64,000 nt of DNA from Argopecten irradians (lineage: Eukaryota; Mollusca; Bivalvia; Pectinida; Pectinidae). Position numbers and translations under genes: made by a program. Positions within the stretch are counted from its first letter, which is position 1; every line of letters starts with the position of its first letter. Of this stretch, positions 27,205-38,284 are shown piece by piece. The notes below the pieces were generated by a model that was not told where the DNA came from, searched no databases, and saw only the letters and a program-made list of their open reading frames with translations. The DNA is taken from contig NC_091135.1 in the NCBI RefSeq assembly GCF_041381155.1, positions 7,555,620 through 7,619,619 on the forward strand, read 5' to 3'.

Positions 27205-27640
27205 GATTTGATTGATCGACTCTCTCTCTTCATCTATCTTTTTCTCTCTTTCTATCTCTCTCTCTTTCACACTCTCTCTCCCCCTCTCTCTTTCGCTCTC
27301 TTACTTATTTCCTATATCATTACAAGTTGTCAAGATTTTTTTTCCCATTTTTCATCGCTTGTTTTATATATTATAATGGTATCACACGAATACTAATAGT
27401 ACAAATCAATTTCTTCACCCGATTAATGGGATTAATCTCTATCTTTCTCCCTCTCTCTTACTAGTTTAATGTTCTTGGTGTTTTATGTGAATTCATACTA
27501 TTTTGTTCCATGTAATCACGTGACTATTCATTTATGTATGTTTATATTTTCTATATTTCAGGAGAAGTCGCATATAAGTTGGTAAAACTTAATGACTTAT
27601 CCTTTTGTCATTTCATGTCAATAAAATATGTTTAAACTAA
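27205..27640 (+). mobile_element. 3' end of a non-LTR retrotransposon (upstream copy)
   Basis: It has a CT-rich tract followed by GCATATAAGTTGGTAAAACTT, then a sequence containing AATAAAATATGTTT. The same order (CT tract, GCAATATAAGTTGCATAAAA, CCTTTTGT, AATAAAATATGTTAAA) forms the 3' end of the longer element at 30800-31100. It therefore looks like the 3' UTR of a second, heavily 5'-truncated copy placed head-to-tail with the next one. Confidence 0.65.
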
Positions 27641-28891
27641 ACTGTTAAGAGCCGATTATGTCAAGTTAAATAATCTTATATCACAATACGACTGGCGTGA
27701 ATCTTTGCTTGGTAGTGGGGCTGTAGACAATGCGAGTGAAACTTTTACTAATATATTTTTAAATTTCATTAAAGAGTGTATACCCTCTAAAGAAGTTACA
27801 ATTAGGCCGTCCGATAAACCCTGGATGACTTCTGAGCTCAGAACAAATCTAAGAATCCGGGACAGGTTACATAAAATAGCTAGAAAATCTAAGCGTTTTC
27901 AGGATATTCTCAATAAAGTATTGTCGCTGAAACTTTTATGAAAATGTGCATGGTATAATTGATAAATATTTAACTTCTGACCCAAAAGCTTATTGGAAGT
28001 TAATCAAACGTTTACTTAACTCTAATGGAACTTCACAAATTGTTCCAACTCTTGCAGATCCTGTTACGGATAATATAGTTACGAGTGATGATGAGAAATC
28101 AAATTTATTAAATGAGTGCTTTTGCAGCATCACTCGTTTAAATGAACAAGACGCTCGGATCCCAAATATTACACTGAAAACAAATTAAAGTTTAAATTCT
28201 ATACAGTTAAATCACTCTGAAATCAAAGATGTACTGCAAATATTAAAGCTCGGCAAGGCCTCGGGTCATGATGGTATCAGTCACCATATGTTAAAACATG
28301 TTTGTAATACTATTAGTAAACCACTCTAGATACTTTTCAATATGTCTTTGTCATCTGGCACTTATCCGAAACTTTGGAAAATGGCAATTGTTATGCCTTT
28401 ATTTAAAAAAGGTGATAGACATTCCGTAACAAATTATCGTCCAATATCTCTTTTGTCCACTGTTTGTAAAGTTTTTTGAACGTGTTATTTTTAAACATAT
28501 ATTTAATTATTTCATGGAAAATTCATTATTTTATAAATACCAATCTGTTTTCCTCCCAGGACATTCCACTGTTTATCAATTAATTGAAATGTACCATAAC
28601 ATTTGTTTATTTCTCGAAGAAAGAAAACATACATGTATTATCTTTTGTGATATTTCAAAAGCTTTTGACAGGGTGTGGCATTCTGGGTTATATGTAAAGT
28701 TAAAGTCCTATGGAATTGGAGGCGAATTATTAGTTTGGTTAAAGGACTACCTAAGTCAAAGAAAGCAAAAGGTATGTGTTAATGATACCTTTTCAAGGTT
28801 GGGAAATATTGATGCTGGGGTTCCACAAGGTTCCATCCTAGGCCCTCTATCATTTTTGATATACATAAATGATATTGCAGATGTTTTTGAC

Positions 28892-28941
28892 CATAGCTGT
28901 TAATAGGACGTTAATTAATCAAACAAACAAACAAACAAACA
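28892..28941 (+). mobile_element. 50-bp retroposed SINE/LINE tail with 13-bp target duplication
   Basis: It is flanked by the direct repeat AGATGTTTTTGAC (28879-28891 and 28942-28954). The insert holds GCTGTTAATAGGACGTTAA followed by an (ACAAA) tail. The same tail ends the elements at 33895 and 49445. Removing the insert plus one repeat restores the reverse transcriptase frame across the FVDD box. Confidence 0.9.
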
Positions 28942-29033
28942 AGATGTTTTTGACTCCGCGTCGCGTCTTTTTGTAGATGATACCTCTCTTCAATGTTCTT
29001 TCTCTTCTTGTCTCGAAATTCAAACAACTTTAA

Positions 29034-29433
29034 AGGCCCATTACTTTTCCGGAGCAAAATATAAAAGTTTCTTAAAAAACATTAATAACATCAGAAAATG
29101 CGTACCGATGACTTAAAATAAGGTTACGACACCAAACATATGCAAGATTTCCTGCGTAATATATGAAAACAGTGGAGAGTCAATTCGCTGTTTTGCCGTC
29201 TGACGCAGTGATAGTCAACTACCGCCCGGTATTTAGGACGACGGCGGGAAAAATAATACGACCCGCGTTATGAAAATAAACATATTATTTATTTTAATCA
29301 AATCGTTCAGAAGGTGATGATAAATGTAGTATTAACGCAAAGTTGATAATTTTTGCGACTCTACAAAATTATCGATCTTGTTTTACATTCCCAATTTAAA
29401 AAATTAAAGCCGTTTCGGAAAGGTAGTGGGCCT
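29034..29433. mobile_element. 400-bp MITE with TTAA target duplication inside the LINE
   Basis: Inverted ends AGGCCCATTACTTTTCCGGA (left) and TTTCGGAAAGGTAGTGGGCCT (right; near-complement of the left) are flanked by TTAA at 29030-29033 and 29434-29437. It has no open frame of note. Exact removal with one TTAA rejoins the host ORF in frame (QTTL followed by NKDLESLNTWAK). This is a different family from the AGATGCTCC TTAA elements. Confidence 0.93.
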
Positions 29434-30843
29434 TTAAACAAAGATCTTGAATCATTAAACACCTGGGCAAAAACATGGCTAGTGTCTTTTAATCCAGATA
29501 AAACCGATGCTCTTTTTATTTCTAACAGTAATGAAATAAATGAATCATTAGAATTAGAATTTAATGGTAATATTTTAGACTTTACCGACCGTCATAGGCA
29601 TTTGGGTGTGGTATTCAATTCTAGTGCCAAATGGGGAGATCACGTGGAAGCAATATATTCTTCAGTAATGAAAAAGTTAAATGTGTTGAGAAAATTGAAA
29701 TTTTTAATAAAACGTGACGCTTTGCTCAGAATTTATCGCGCTTTTATTTTACCTGTATTAGAATATGCATGTGAATTATGGGATGGTTTTTCAAACTCAG
29801 ACTCGAAAATATTAGAAAAAGTTCAAAAGGAAGCTGCTAGAATAATAACCGGTCTTCCCTCTTATGCAAGTATCGATTCTCTATATTTTGAAACTGGTTT
29901 AGAATCTCTATCTTCTAGAAGGAAAAGGAAAAGACTTCATCTTCACTACAAAATGCGCACAAATCAAACTCCTGATTTTCTTACTTCTCTACTTCCTTCT
30001 ACCGTTCAAGATCAAGCTGCCTATCCATTATGAAATAGAGATGACTATAGAATTCCGTATTTCAGACTTTCATCTACAAACACTTCTTTTCTACCTTCTA
30101 CTCTTCGCTCTTGGAATAACTTTGAAAACTCTGTTAAGTCAGCAATATCATTGAGCCTTTTTAGAAATTCACTAAAACCGGTTTTAGAATCTTCTCCTTC
30201 TTACTTTGGCATTGGTGACCGGAAGTTCAATATATTGCATACAAAACTTAGACATCGATGTAGTTCCCTAAATTACGATTTGTTCAGGATAAACATTGTG
30301 GAAACTCCATGCTGTAACTGTGGACATATTTGTGAGAATGTACATCACTTTTTCGAATGTAAAAATTGTAATGTTGAAAGGAATTTGCTATTGGAAAGCC
30401 TAAATAATGTGAATTTAAATGTTCTTATTGATTTAAATTTAATCTTGTATGGAAATGAGGATCTGTCTCTGGAAACGAACACAGGAATATTTTTATATGT
30501 TCAAAACTTTATTAAATTTAGCAAAAGATTTTAATATTAGACGAATACCTTTATTGTTATACACCTATCAGTTCTTTTCGATATCTCTTTTATGTATTTT
30601 TGTGTTATCTAGAAATCGACTTAAATCACGTCATTTTAGATATTATGGCAAGTTGGTACTAAGGCGACGATTGCTTATGGATTTGATGGAAGACCTGATG
30701 GACATTCTTTTAGAGGGAAGGCAAAGAACGAGATAATTAGTCCAACTGTTGCCGCAAACTATTATTTACTAATTAAGTCGATTTAGTATTACAAGTTTAA
30801 GACATTGTATTTCTCCTTCTCCTTACTCTCCCCCTCTACTCCC

Positions 30844-30847
<4 letters not shown>

Positions 30848-30937
<90 letters not shown>
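30848..30937. repeat. (TC)n microsatellite, about 90 bp
   Basis: A pure CT dinucleotide run in the 3' UTR of the LINE. The upstream LINE copy has an interrupted CT tract in the same position, so it is probably an expanded native part of the element. Confidence 0.98.
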
Positions 30938-30938
<1 letters not shown>

Positions 30939-31774
30939 AAGTGTTCTTATTTACTATTTAATCATATTTATATATTTCATTACTTTGCATATCATGTTTG
31001 TATTCGTTCTGTATTTTGGAAAGGGTGGCAATATAAGTTGCATAAAACTTGTACCCAATCCTTTTGTATATATTTGCAATAAAATATGTTAAATCTAAAA
31101 TCTACTGTTGGTTAGAAATTTGTGCCAGGTCCCTGTGAATGGTCCTGCTACTTTGATTTGTAGAACCGTCTAGTCATAATTGTAATCTTTAGCACTGGAT
31201 ACTCTAGATCTTATGTAAACAATGTAATGCTCGTTTTCAATAAATTGATTACATTTTAATATTTATAACACCATAATATTAATTAATTATTTATATGAAC
31301 TACGACAGTAAGTAGAATCGGTCCTCTTGGCCATAATTATTCATTAATATATATTGAAAATTCGTTTAAGAGCTGTGTGTGTGTTTTGTGGATTGGCATT
31401 CGTACCAAGCCCATGTAGTACATACCGTACTATACCATATTAAAAGAATGAATGAAAAATGCAAAACAATTATTTTTTTTTCATGTTTTATTTTCTTGCG
31501 AATCACGAAAAATACCAGTTACGTAATTTAAAAGCCATAAAGGTCACAGAACAGGTACACAATACACATTGGGAAACCAGCTTTACTTGTTAGCTTGCCC
31601 TGTCCATATATATACATAAATATTTACATCCCTCGATACACTTACATGTATATAAAGGCACAACGACTTTTTGTTATGATCTTAATGGCCAGATTCACGC
31701 TTTGGGCTAAAAATACTCCCGGGACGCGGTTTTAAACTCCAAACTCTGAATACATCTGCATCTATTTTTTGTAG

Positions 31775-32430
31775 TAAAAACACGCGTTCTTTGTAGTCAA
31801 ACGTAGTAAAACAAGTCACGTGCTTATAACCTCATTCATGCCATTGGTCGGAATATACAATTGTATTATGGGTAACTAGTGATCACGTGATTGTGTGTTT
31901 ACTTCCAAATATGGTGATATTTGCTTGCCATTTCCTCGGAAAAAATGGTTTATTTGAAAATAATTACACTCTAAAATGGTATTAGTATTGCATGTATATC
32001 ATTTTGAATTGCACGTATATACTGTTTTACTATGAATAATGAACTGAAATGAGTTATAAAACTGCCATTTTCACGTTTTGTAAATAAATGATATAATGCG
32101 AATTGACCAATTCAATAGGTCTAACCGTCTAATCTAGGATCAGCGAAGATCGGCTACTCCCGGCTAAATTCGTAGAATTCTAAATTTATATTTATATATA
32201 TAATTACCTGCTTTAGGTTTCAGAACAGATACATATAACACAAGGCCAAATTATATATACTAAATACTAGGTCAGAGAAATCACTATATTTGGAAGTAAA
32301 CACAAATCATGTGATCACTAGTTACCCATAATACAATTCCATATTTATTTCGGCCAATGGCATGAATGAGGTATAAGCACGTGACTTATTTCACTACGTT
32401 TGACTACAAAGAACGCGTGTTTTGTACCAT
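31775..32430. mobile_element. Foldback element with about 155-bp inverted arms
   Basis: The left arm (about 31775-31920) and right arm (about 32275-32430) are near-complementary. Both carry ACACGCGTTCTTTGTAGTCA, GTCACGTGCTTAT, CATTCATGCCATTGG and GGGTAACTAGTGATCAC. The loop of about 350 bp has no coding potential. No clean target duplication was found. Probably a non-autonomous DNA element. Confidence 0.8.
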
Positions 32431-33894
32431 TATGGATCCCCCCACGGATCGTGGTTTCATTTCCACTATTTGAAATTGCTAAGCAATACTATATCATATC
32501 ATTGTTTATTTTCCATATCCTTTCCAAACAAATGGTTAAGTTTTCGCGTAGCACACTTAGATTTCTGGGAATCTAATACATGTGTACACATACTGAGGAA
32601 ATTGATGTGCATGCACTGGCCACGTGCTTACATGGCAGCTTCACGCCCGGGGTAAATTGGGACCTAGGACCTAACTCATTATGCTTCGGTAGGTTCTGAA
32701 CGAAAATGCCCTCTACCAATATTGTGAATTTTATGGCCAAGGGGTCTCGGAATTTTCCCCAAGGGAAAGGGTCGAATTTACCATAGTGTATATAAAACAT
32801 TTATTAGCATTATTTGCTCAATTTTCATAGGAAATGTAACAGATGTAATGGAATCAAATACTCTTCATAGATTAAAAGGTTAAATTGATACCTCATCACT
32901 TACTGATTTCATGGGCCTGATAGGCCAATGTATGGCGCTTATACATACAGTGTATGTCTTTGTTTCATTCTGTATCCGAACTCAGGTGACCAATCAGGAA
33001 AATAAACATGGCTGACAGGTGGCTTTTTTATTACTGCTATATGGACTTCTTTTTTAGTTTCCCCATGTTATAAAATATTTCCAAGGGGAAAGAAAAAGGT
33101 AAAGAATTACAGAAAAGATCCATCGTTTATTGGCATGATTTACATCAGTCAGTAGTCGGTACTAAGTTCATTAAAATTTAATGTGCAACTGCAGGGGCGT
33201 AGGACGAAAAAGAGTCCTCCTACACATTTTTCTTACTTCATTTTAGAAAATTTTGCCGCTTTGCAGCACATTTCCTAAAACGTTCAATCACGTAATGTTC
33301 AAAACCTTTAATAATAAAAATTCAATACACATGAACTAGACTAAAAATGTCCATCAAGGGATTCAACTATTTCAAAAATGTTTCTTAAAATATCTATTTG
33401 TTTATATGTCTTAGCAAGGCAATTAAATTACCACGTTAAAGGGACTATATCGTTAATAAATCATGTAATAAAAGACAAAAAGAATTATAGAACTGAAAAT
33501 AATTGTAAAAGTTGCGTACTTTGTGTTAATAACAAAATTTAAAAGTTTGCATAACCATTTTGTTCAAAAAGGAGAAAAACTGAAAATAAATAGAAACGAC
33601 CTAGTCACTATTTCATATTATTATCCAAAACATCCGATCGAAGGAAATCTCATCTGTCTAATGGACATATCTGTTATCGACTGAAAACACAAATTTATCT
33701 ACTACAGGTTCCTGATTACTGTGTTAAAACTAATAAAATTTGAAACGTATGCAGAAGTTTTGTGAAGAGTTTCTAAGTATAAATAATCCTATACTGTACA
33801 GGTTTTTGCAGCTATAAAGAAGAGTTTTCGTTATATTATATGGTTTTTATACTTGCTTCTACCATTATTTTATTTTCATTTGTCATGATATTGG
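32431..33894. other. Intergenic stretch without recognised features
   Basis: AT-rich DNA with only short chance open frames on either strand. No tRNA, conserved exon or bounded repeat was recognised. Confidence 0.4.
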
Positions 33895-34152
33895 GTTTGT
33901 TTGTTTGTTTGATTAATTAACGTCCTATTAACAGCTTTGGTTATGTAAGGACGGCCTCCCATGTATGCGATGGGTTGCGTGTATATTGTGCGAGGTGCGT
34001 GCGTCAGGAGACTGTGGCCAAGGGAGGCATTAGGAAAGATAAATTCAGTTAGGAAGAAGAGAAAAGATAATATCCTAAATTTAGTCGCCTTTTACGATCA
34101 TGCAATAGGGGCAGCAGGTGCAATTCTAACGCCCTACCTGCAGGGCAGATGA
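33895..34152 (-). mobile_element. Retroposon fragment with the shared AACGTCCTATTAACAGC tail
   Basis: On the minus strand it ends in GCTGTTAATAGGACGTTAAT followed by an (AAACA) tail. The body (33990-34140) includes GATCATGCAATAGGGGCAGC, and a decayed relative lies at 39040-39165. There are no reverse transcriptase motifs, so it is either a SINE-like element or the 3' end of a LINE. Confidence 0.65.
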
Positions 34153-34318
34153 TATACTAGTCCGCTAAACCTGCCAATATTATTAGACTTTTTAATTTTT
34201 TGTGGCCTCATATATAGAGATTATAATAAGGGGAAAAAATGGCGAAAAACTAATAATATAGGCATGTTTAGCGGTCTTAGTAAGTGTGTGTATTTCTTTT
34301 ATCATTATATCAATTTTT

Positions 34319-34512
34319 GACATTCCCTATTCATTGTATATCCTTAGTTATAATGTATATCCGTCTAATGGGCATTCCCTATATATCTCTAGTTATAGCC
34401 TTTATCCGTCTAATGGACATTCCTTATATATCCCTAGTTGTAATATATATCCGTCTAATGGACATTCCCTATGTACATTCGGATAGTATCTATCCGAATG
34501 GACATTCCCCTA
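34319..34512. repeat. Tandem repeat, about 50-bp unit, about four copies
   Basis: Units begin CATTCCCTAT and end ATCCGTCTAATGGA. They vary in length, and the last is disrupted by a small palindrome (CATTCGGATAG / CTATCCGAATG). The overlapping short open frames are repeat artefacts. Confidence 0.85.
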
Positions 34513-34848
34513 CATTTCACTAGTAATATAACCTTTTTCGATATGATTTACTTAAATAAATAGCCTAACTATATATCTAAATTTTATGTGTGTTTTTATG
34601 AATTCAAAGCAAAAATATACCTTACATATACATTGTAGACCTATGTATATGTTTGCTTAATAATGTACTTACAAGCGTAGGATACCCTCACTTCTTGTCA
34701 TATTCCATCAATACCAAAGCGGGGGTGAGGAGGAGGGGGACGGGGGTGGGGGGCGGGCAATTGCCTCCCCGTTCCCCAGGACGGGGGCAAACATGTCTTT
34801 TTGCCCATTTCTTATCAATTTTTGCGAAGGATATAAACGCCTTTTAAA

Positions 34849-35152
34849 ACAAGCAATATATTACAATGTACGCCTTCGGCAAATCAAGCGTAAAAGTGCC
34901 ACCCAAAATGTCTTTCCGGATAAGCAATAGATAACAAATTACGCCTTCGACAAATCAAGCGTAAAAGTGCAACCCGAAATGTCTTTCCAGACATTCAATA
35001 GATTACAAAGTACGCCTTCGACAAACCAAGCGTAAAAGCGCAACTCGAAATGTCTTTCCAGACAAGCATAGATTACAAAGCACGCCTTCGACAAACCAAG
35101 CGTAAAAGCGCCGACCGAAACCTTGTTCCAGACAAGCAATAGATTACAAAGT
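34849..35152. repeat. 71-bp tandem repeat overlapping the GPCR 3' coding end
   Basis: The marker GCCTTCG recurs at 34872, 34943, 35014 and 35084. The right-most copy is the last coding segment of the GPCR; the other three lie beyond the stop codon. Units share AAACCAAGCGTAAAAGCGC and CAAGCAATAGATTACAAAG. Because 71 is not divisible by three, successive copies fall in different frames. Confidence 0.95.
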
Positions 35153-36134
35153 TCAACGCATGATTCGCTACATTAATCGTTTTTAGTTTATCCCCGGTAA
35201 ACGGGAACGTCTGCAAGTCCCATTTACCCACAAAGGTTAGATACTTCCGGACAACCGTCGTTGCAGGGAGAAACCTGACGAAGTGAAAAAGGACAATGCC
35301 CATGAACAGGAACATTGTCTTCAGTGTGGTAGCGTTCATTTTCCTACCATTTGATGATAGCTCGTTCGATAGTCGTTTTCTGTGTTTTTTAGCAATATAC
35401 AAGCCTCGGATAATTAATGCACTAAACACAAAGATAACAGTGAAAGGAACAAAATATTTAGTTGGTACAGCGGTTATGACTAGGTATTCGACACAAAAAG
35501 CAATGGGTTTCTCTGGGAAACTGCAAGCTGTGTAATCAGCATTCCATTGAAAGCAAGCCATTGGGAAGTTCAGGGCAACTTTAACCATAAACATACAGAT
35601 CATCGTGATGATAGCCCTTTTCTTCGTACAGAATCTTTTAACTTTAAGTGGATGACAAACAGCAATATAACGATCGACACACAGAGCCATCGTTATCCAG
35701 TTGGAATACTGGGAGAATACCATATTACTGATAGCGATTGGTGAACAATAGAAATGAAATTTACTGATAAATATATCTACAAGTTTAAGCCTATCCATCC
35801 AAAATAGGAATCCTCCAATTATCAACACCGCGCTGTCGACTAGAGTCAGAGCGGCAGTGTACACGTAGAATGACGAGGTCGCCGACAGATTCTTCATCAC
35901 CACGAAGGATAGGATGTTCCCAACAAGACCAAACGATGAGATGATTGGAATGAGATACAGGAAGAACCATGGTATTTCATCATCCACCACTGACCCGACA
36001 GGCTGATCGGCTGCTGAGGAGAAGTTACACAGGGAGATATTGTCACTAGTTACAGCATGGTTGGAGGTCATTGATGAGTTCCACAGAGTGGAATTGCAGT
36101 ATCGGTTGTCTAATATCGACGAAATGTTTTCCAT
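35073..36134 (-). CDS. Class A (rhodopsin-like) GPCR, neuropeptide-receptor type, intronless, 353 codons
   Basis: The extracellular N-terminus (residues 1-55) has five N-glycosylation sequons (NIS, NST, NSS, NIS, NFS). Seven hydrophobic segments follow. TM1 contains GLVGNILSFVVM. The DRY motif at the end of TM3 is intact in CVDRYIAVCHPLKVKR. TM3 carries the usual disulfide cysteine (FHFYCSP), with a partner in the second extracellular loop. TM6 lacks the common CWxP (FMGIVLFHFVRFLP). TM7 has NFVIY in place of NPxxY. The layout recalls FMRFamide-receptor-like families expanded in molluscs; the ligand is unknown. The C-tail after NFVIY is only about 20 residues, and its stop codon lies in a tandem duplicate of the TM7 coding block. 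An acceptor-like TTTTAG just 5' of the ATG suggests a 5' UTR intron. Sense of signalling cannot be deduced. Confidence 0.93.
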   Translation of the reverse strand: MENISSILDNRYCNSTLWNSSMTSNHAVTSDNISLCNFSSAADQPVGSVVDDEIPWFFLYLIPIISSFGLVGNILSFVVMKNLSATSSFYVYTAALTLVDSAVLIIGGFLFWMDRLKLVDIFISKFHFYCSPIAISNMVFSQYSNWITMALCVDRYIAVCHPLKVKRFCTKKRAIITMICMFMVKVALNFPMACFQWNADYTACSFPEKPIAFCVEYLVITAVPTKYFVPFTVIFVFSALIIRGLYIAKKHRKRLSNELSSNGRKMNATTLKTMFLFMGIVLFHFVRFLPATTVVRKYLTFVGKWDLQTFPFTGDKLKTINVANHALNFVIYCLSGTRFRSALLRLVCRRRAL

Positions 36135-36192
36135 AATTTGCGCTGACCCTAAAATATCAAAAGAAAAACGTTAATAACGAACCTCTTGGGAC

Positions 36193-36631
36193 TACGGTGG
36201 CCGGTTTGTGCCATTCGTCTTTTCGTCGTTTCGCCCCGAAAAGACGAGAATTAAGAAACCTTAAATTTCGTCTTTTCGTCGCGAAAAGACGAAATTTAAA
36301 TTTGTTAAATTTCGTCTTTTCGGGGCGAAAAGACGAAAAGTCGAAAAGTCAAGACGAAAGTGATACACGCTAATTAGCGACTTTGATTCTCGCCCCGAAA
36401 AGACGAAAATTAACAAACCTTAATTTTCGTATTTTCGTCTTTTCGCCCCGAAAAAGACGAAATTTAACAAACCTTAATTTTCGTCTTTTCGTCTTTTCGC
36501 CCCGAAATTTTTTTGTTAAATTTGTTAATTTTCGGGGCGAAAAGACGGAAAGACGAGAATTAAGATATTTAATTTTCGTCTTTTCGGGGCGAAAAGACGA
36601 AAAGACGAGATGGCATAAATCAGCCACCGTA
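36193..36631. mobile_element. 439-bp palindrome-rich TIR element of CGTCTTTTCG / CGAAAAGACG blocks
   Basis: The inverted ends TACGGTGGCCGGTTTGTGCC and (minus strand) TACGGTGGCTGATTTATGCC are flanked by the direct repeat TGGGAC at 36187-36192 and 36632-36637. The whole interior is built from alternating CGTCTTTTCG and CGAAAAGACG blocks joined by GCCCC/GGGGC and AATTAA spacers, so it can fold many ways. It lies just upstream of the GPCR. The open frames over it on both strands are mirror artefacts. Confidence 0.88.
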
Positions 36632-37615
36632 TGGGACAAAAAAAAATCCGTTCTATATAAGTATAGTTCTTTATACAGATATCATATGATATTATACGAA
36701 TCTCTCAGATTAATTATGTTCTGACCAAATGGTTGTAAAATGAAGCTAAGAATAATTATACCATTGAGTATAATTGCGAAACATTCATTTAAGTCTATAC
36801 TTTCTTTTTAAATTATTAAAAATAGATATTAAAACTAACTACACATATACATGTACAGAATACAGTATATACTACCTTACTTACCCGATACCAAATTTTA
36901 TCAGTTTCATTCTAGGTATTTGTCTTAAAAGATTTTAACAATCTAAGGTTAAGTAGATTTGAAAGTGGGAATATGAAATAAATGTCACCCAAACCAGTTT
37001 TGTTTTTTCATGTTTTTTTTTTATTTATGTTTTTGTTATTTTTGTTGCTTTTTTGCTTGTTATTATTTTTTCAATACGCGTCAACATCTATAAATAGCCA
37101 TATATATGCTCTCTTCTGTTCAACATAACCATGAAATGATAACTAGGCATGTCAACTATCGTTAGATGTACACTAGAAAAAAATACAAGTACGCTTATTT
37201 TAGTAAATTTATAATTGCATTAACAACGCAAAAGAAAACAGAAAGGAAGTATTATAAATATACATTATAGCTGTTCTTCTGTTTTATAAAAAAAAAAAAA
37301 AAAATAGAAAAGAATATTACCTGAACAATTGTTTTAAAAATGATGATGATTCTCTTTTGGTGCTGTCATATTCTGTCTTCTTTACAGCCTCATTTCAATT
37401 CGCCTTCTCAGGAAACAGCGAAAAAGAAGAAAGAGAAGAAAAGGACGAAAGCCGCTTTTGTTTATAGATAACCACACACCCAACCGCTCAACTTTCAGCT
37501 GTTTGGTTAACAGATTGCTGAAGGTTGTCCTAACGTTTTTTAATTGATATACACATCAAAGTCTGTTCTCAAGTTATTCTTGTTGTCAAGCGTCCATTCT
37601 CACTACCAGCATCTA

Positions 37616-37870
37616 TTTAAAGACACTACACTGCTGATGAATTGTATTTTTCTTTATAAAAAAATCCCAGGAGATATGCCAATTAGATTGTTTCTTCAGT
37701 TTGAAAAGTTACACTTACTTTACACCATTACAACCTTTGAAAAGTTTAAGATTGTTATTTTTACTCCAAAATGAAAATATTGAAAATAATAAATTGCATT
37801 CCGAAATAATGGTGAAAAGCACTTTGTCCTTGACGTCCTATATGGAATGAAGTAATGATTGCGCATCCAC
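37616..37870 (-). mobile_element. Divergent reverse-oriented copy of MITE TTAA family 1
   Basis: TTTAAAGACACTACACTGCTG, TTACTTTACACCATTAC and TCCTATATGGAATGAAGTAATG match the reverse complement of the copies at 20413 and 60603, with many substitutions. The right end is not clean. Confidence 0.7.
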
Positions 37871-38151
37871 TATAGTTGCGCATCTTCTGTAGTTCAAAAG
37901 TTAATGTATCGTTCATTCTTTGTATCATTGGTATTTTCCAGTCGAACAATACACATTTACTTTCCATTTTTGTACAAGGTGATCTTCAATATAAATAACG
38001 ACTTCAGTCTGCGTCTTACAGTGCACAGATCACAGAAAACACATGACTCAGTCTTATACTCAGAGTAAAACAAATCACTGTATTATGATGAATTGTTCCT
38101 ATTGTTATGTCCATCCATCCATTGACGTGCACGACGCTGTTGTAGTGGCAT

Positions 38152-38284
38152 CAAATCTAATTAGAATAAGACTTGTTATTCCGCTCCACTATGATACTCT
38201 ACATTACGCTCCAATACTTGTATTAGAACGTAACGTTGATTATCGTTGTGGGGCGGAATTACAATTATTATTTTAATTAGATTG
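38152..38284. mobile_element. 133-bp MITE with CAATCTAATTA ends and 9-bp target duplication
   Basis: It is flanked by TAGTGGCAT (38143-38151) and TAGTGACAT (38285-38293). The inverted ends read CAAATCTAATTAGAATAAGA and CAATCTAATTAAAATAATAA on opposite strands. The interior is largely palindromic around ATTCCGCTCCAC. It is related to the element at 39670. A 9-bp duplication fits a Mutator- or Merlin-like source. Confidence 0.8.

Larger units (their letters stand above)
27641..31100 (+). pseudogene. Decayed non-LTR retrotransposon (LINE) ORF2 with reverse transcriptase, CR1/Jockey-like
   Basis: The element is 5'-truncated: the endonuclease is missing and the linker region comes first. Reverse transcriptase blocks are visible: GKASGHDGISHHMLK (28250-28310), NYRPISLLSTVCK (28430-28470), ISKAFDRVWHSGLY (28650-28695), GVPQGSILGPLSFLIYINDI (28820-28880), the catalytic FVDD box (about 28970) and a thumb region (29580-29900). 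A C-terminal CCNCGHICENVHHFFEC zinc-knuckle-like motif lies at 30310-30360. The frame is broken by stops near 28186, 28327 and 30031, by frameshifts near 27935 and in a T run near 28475, and by two insertions. A CT repeat and AATAAAATATG mark the 3' end. The element is dead as read. Clade assignment is approximate. Confidence 0.9.

Noticed and set aside
36370..36724. Overlapping frames on both strands at the palindromic element
   Set aside because: Mirror translations of palindromic DNA (KTKIRKLR / RRKLTNLN); not a gene pair.
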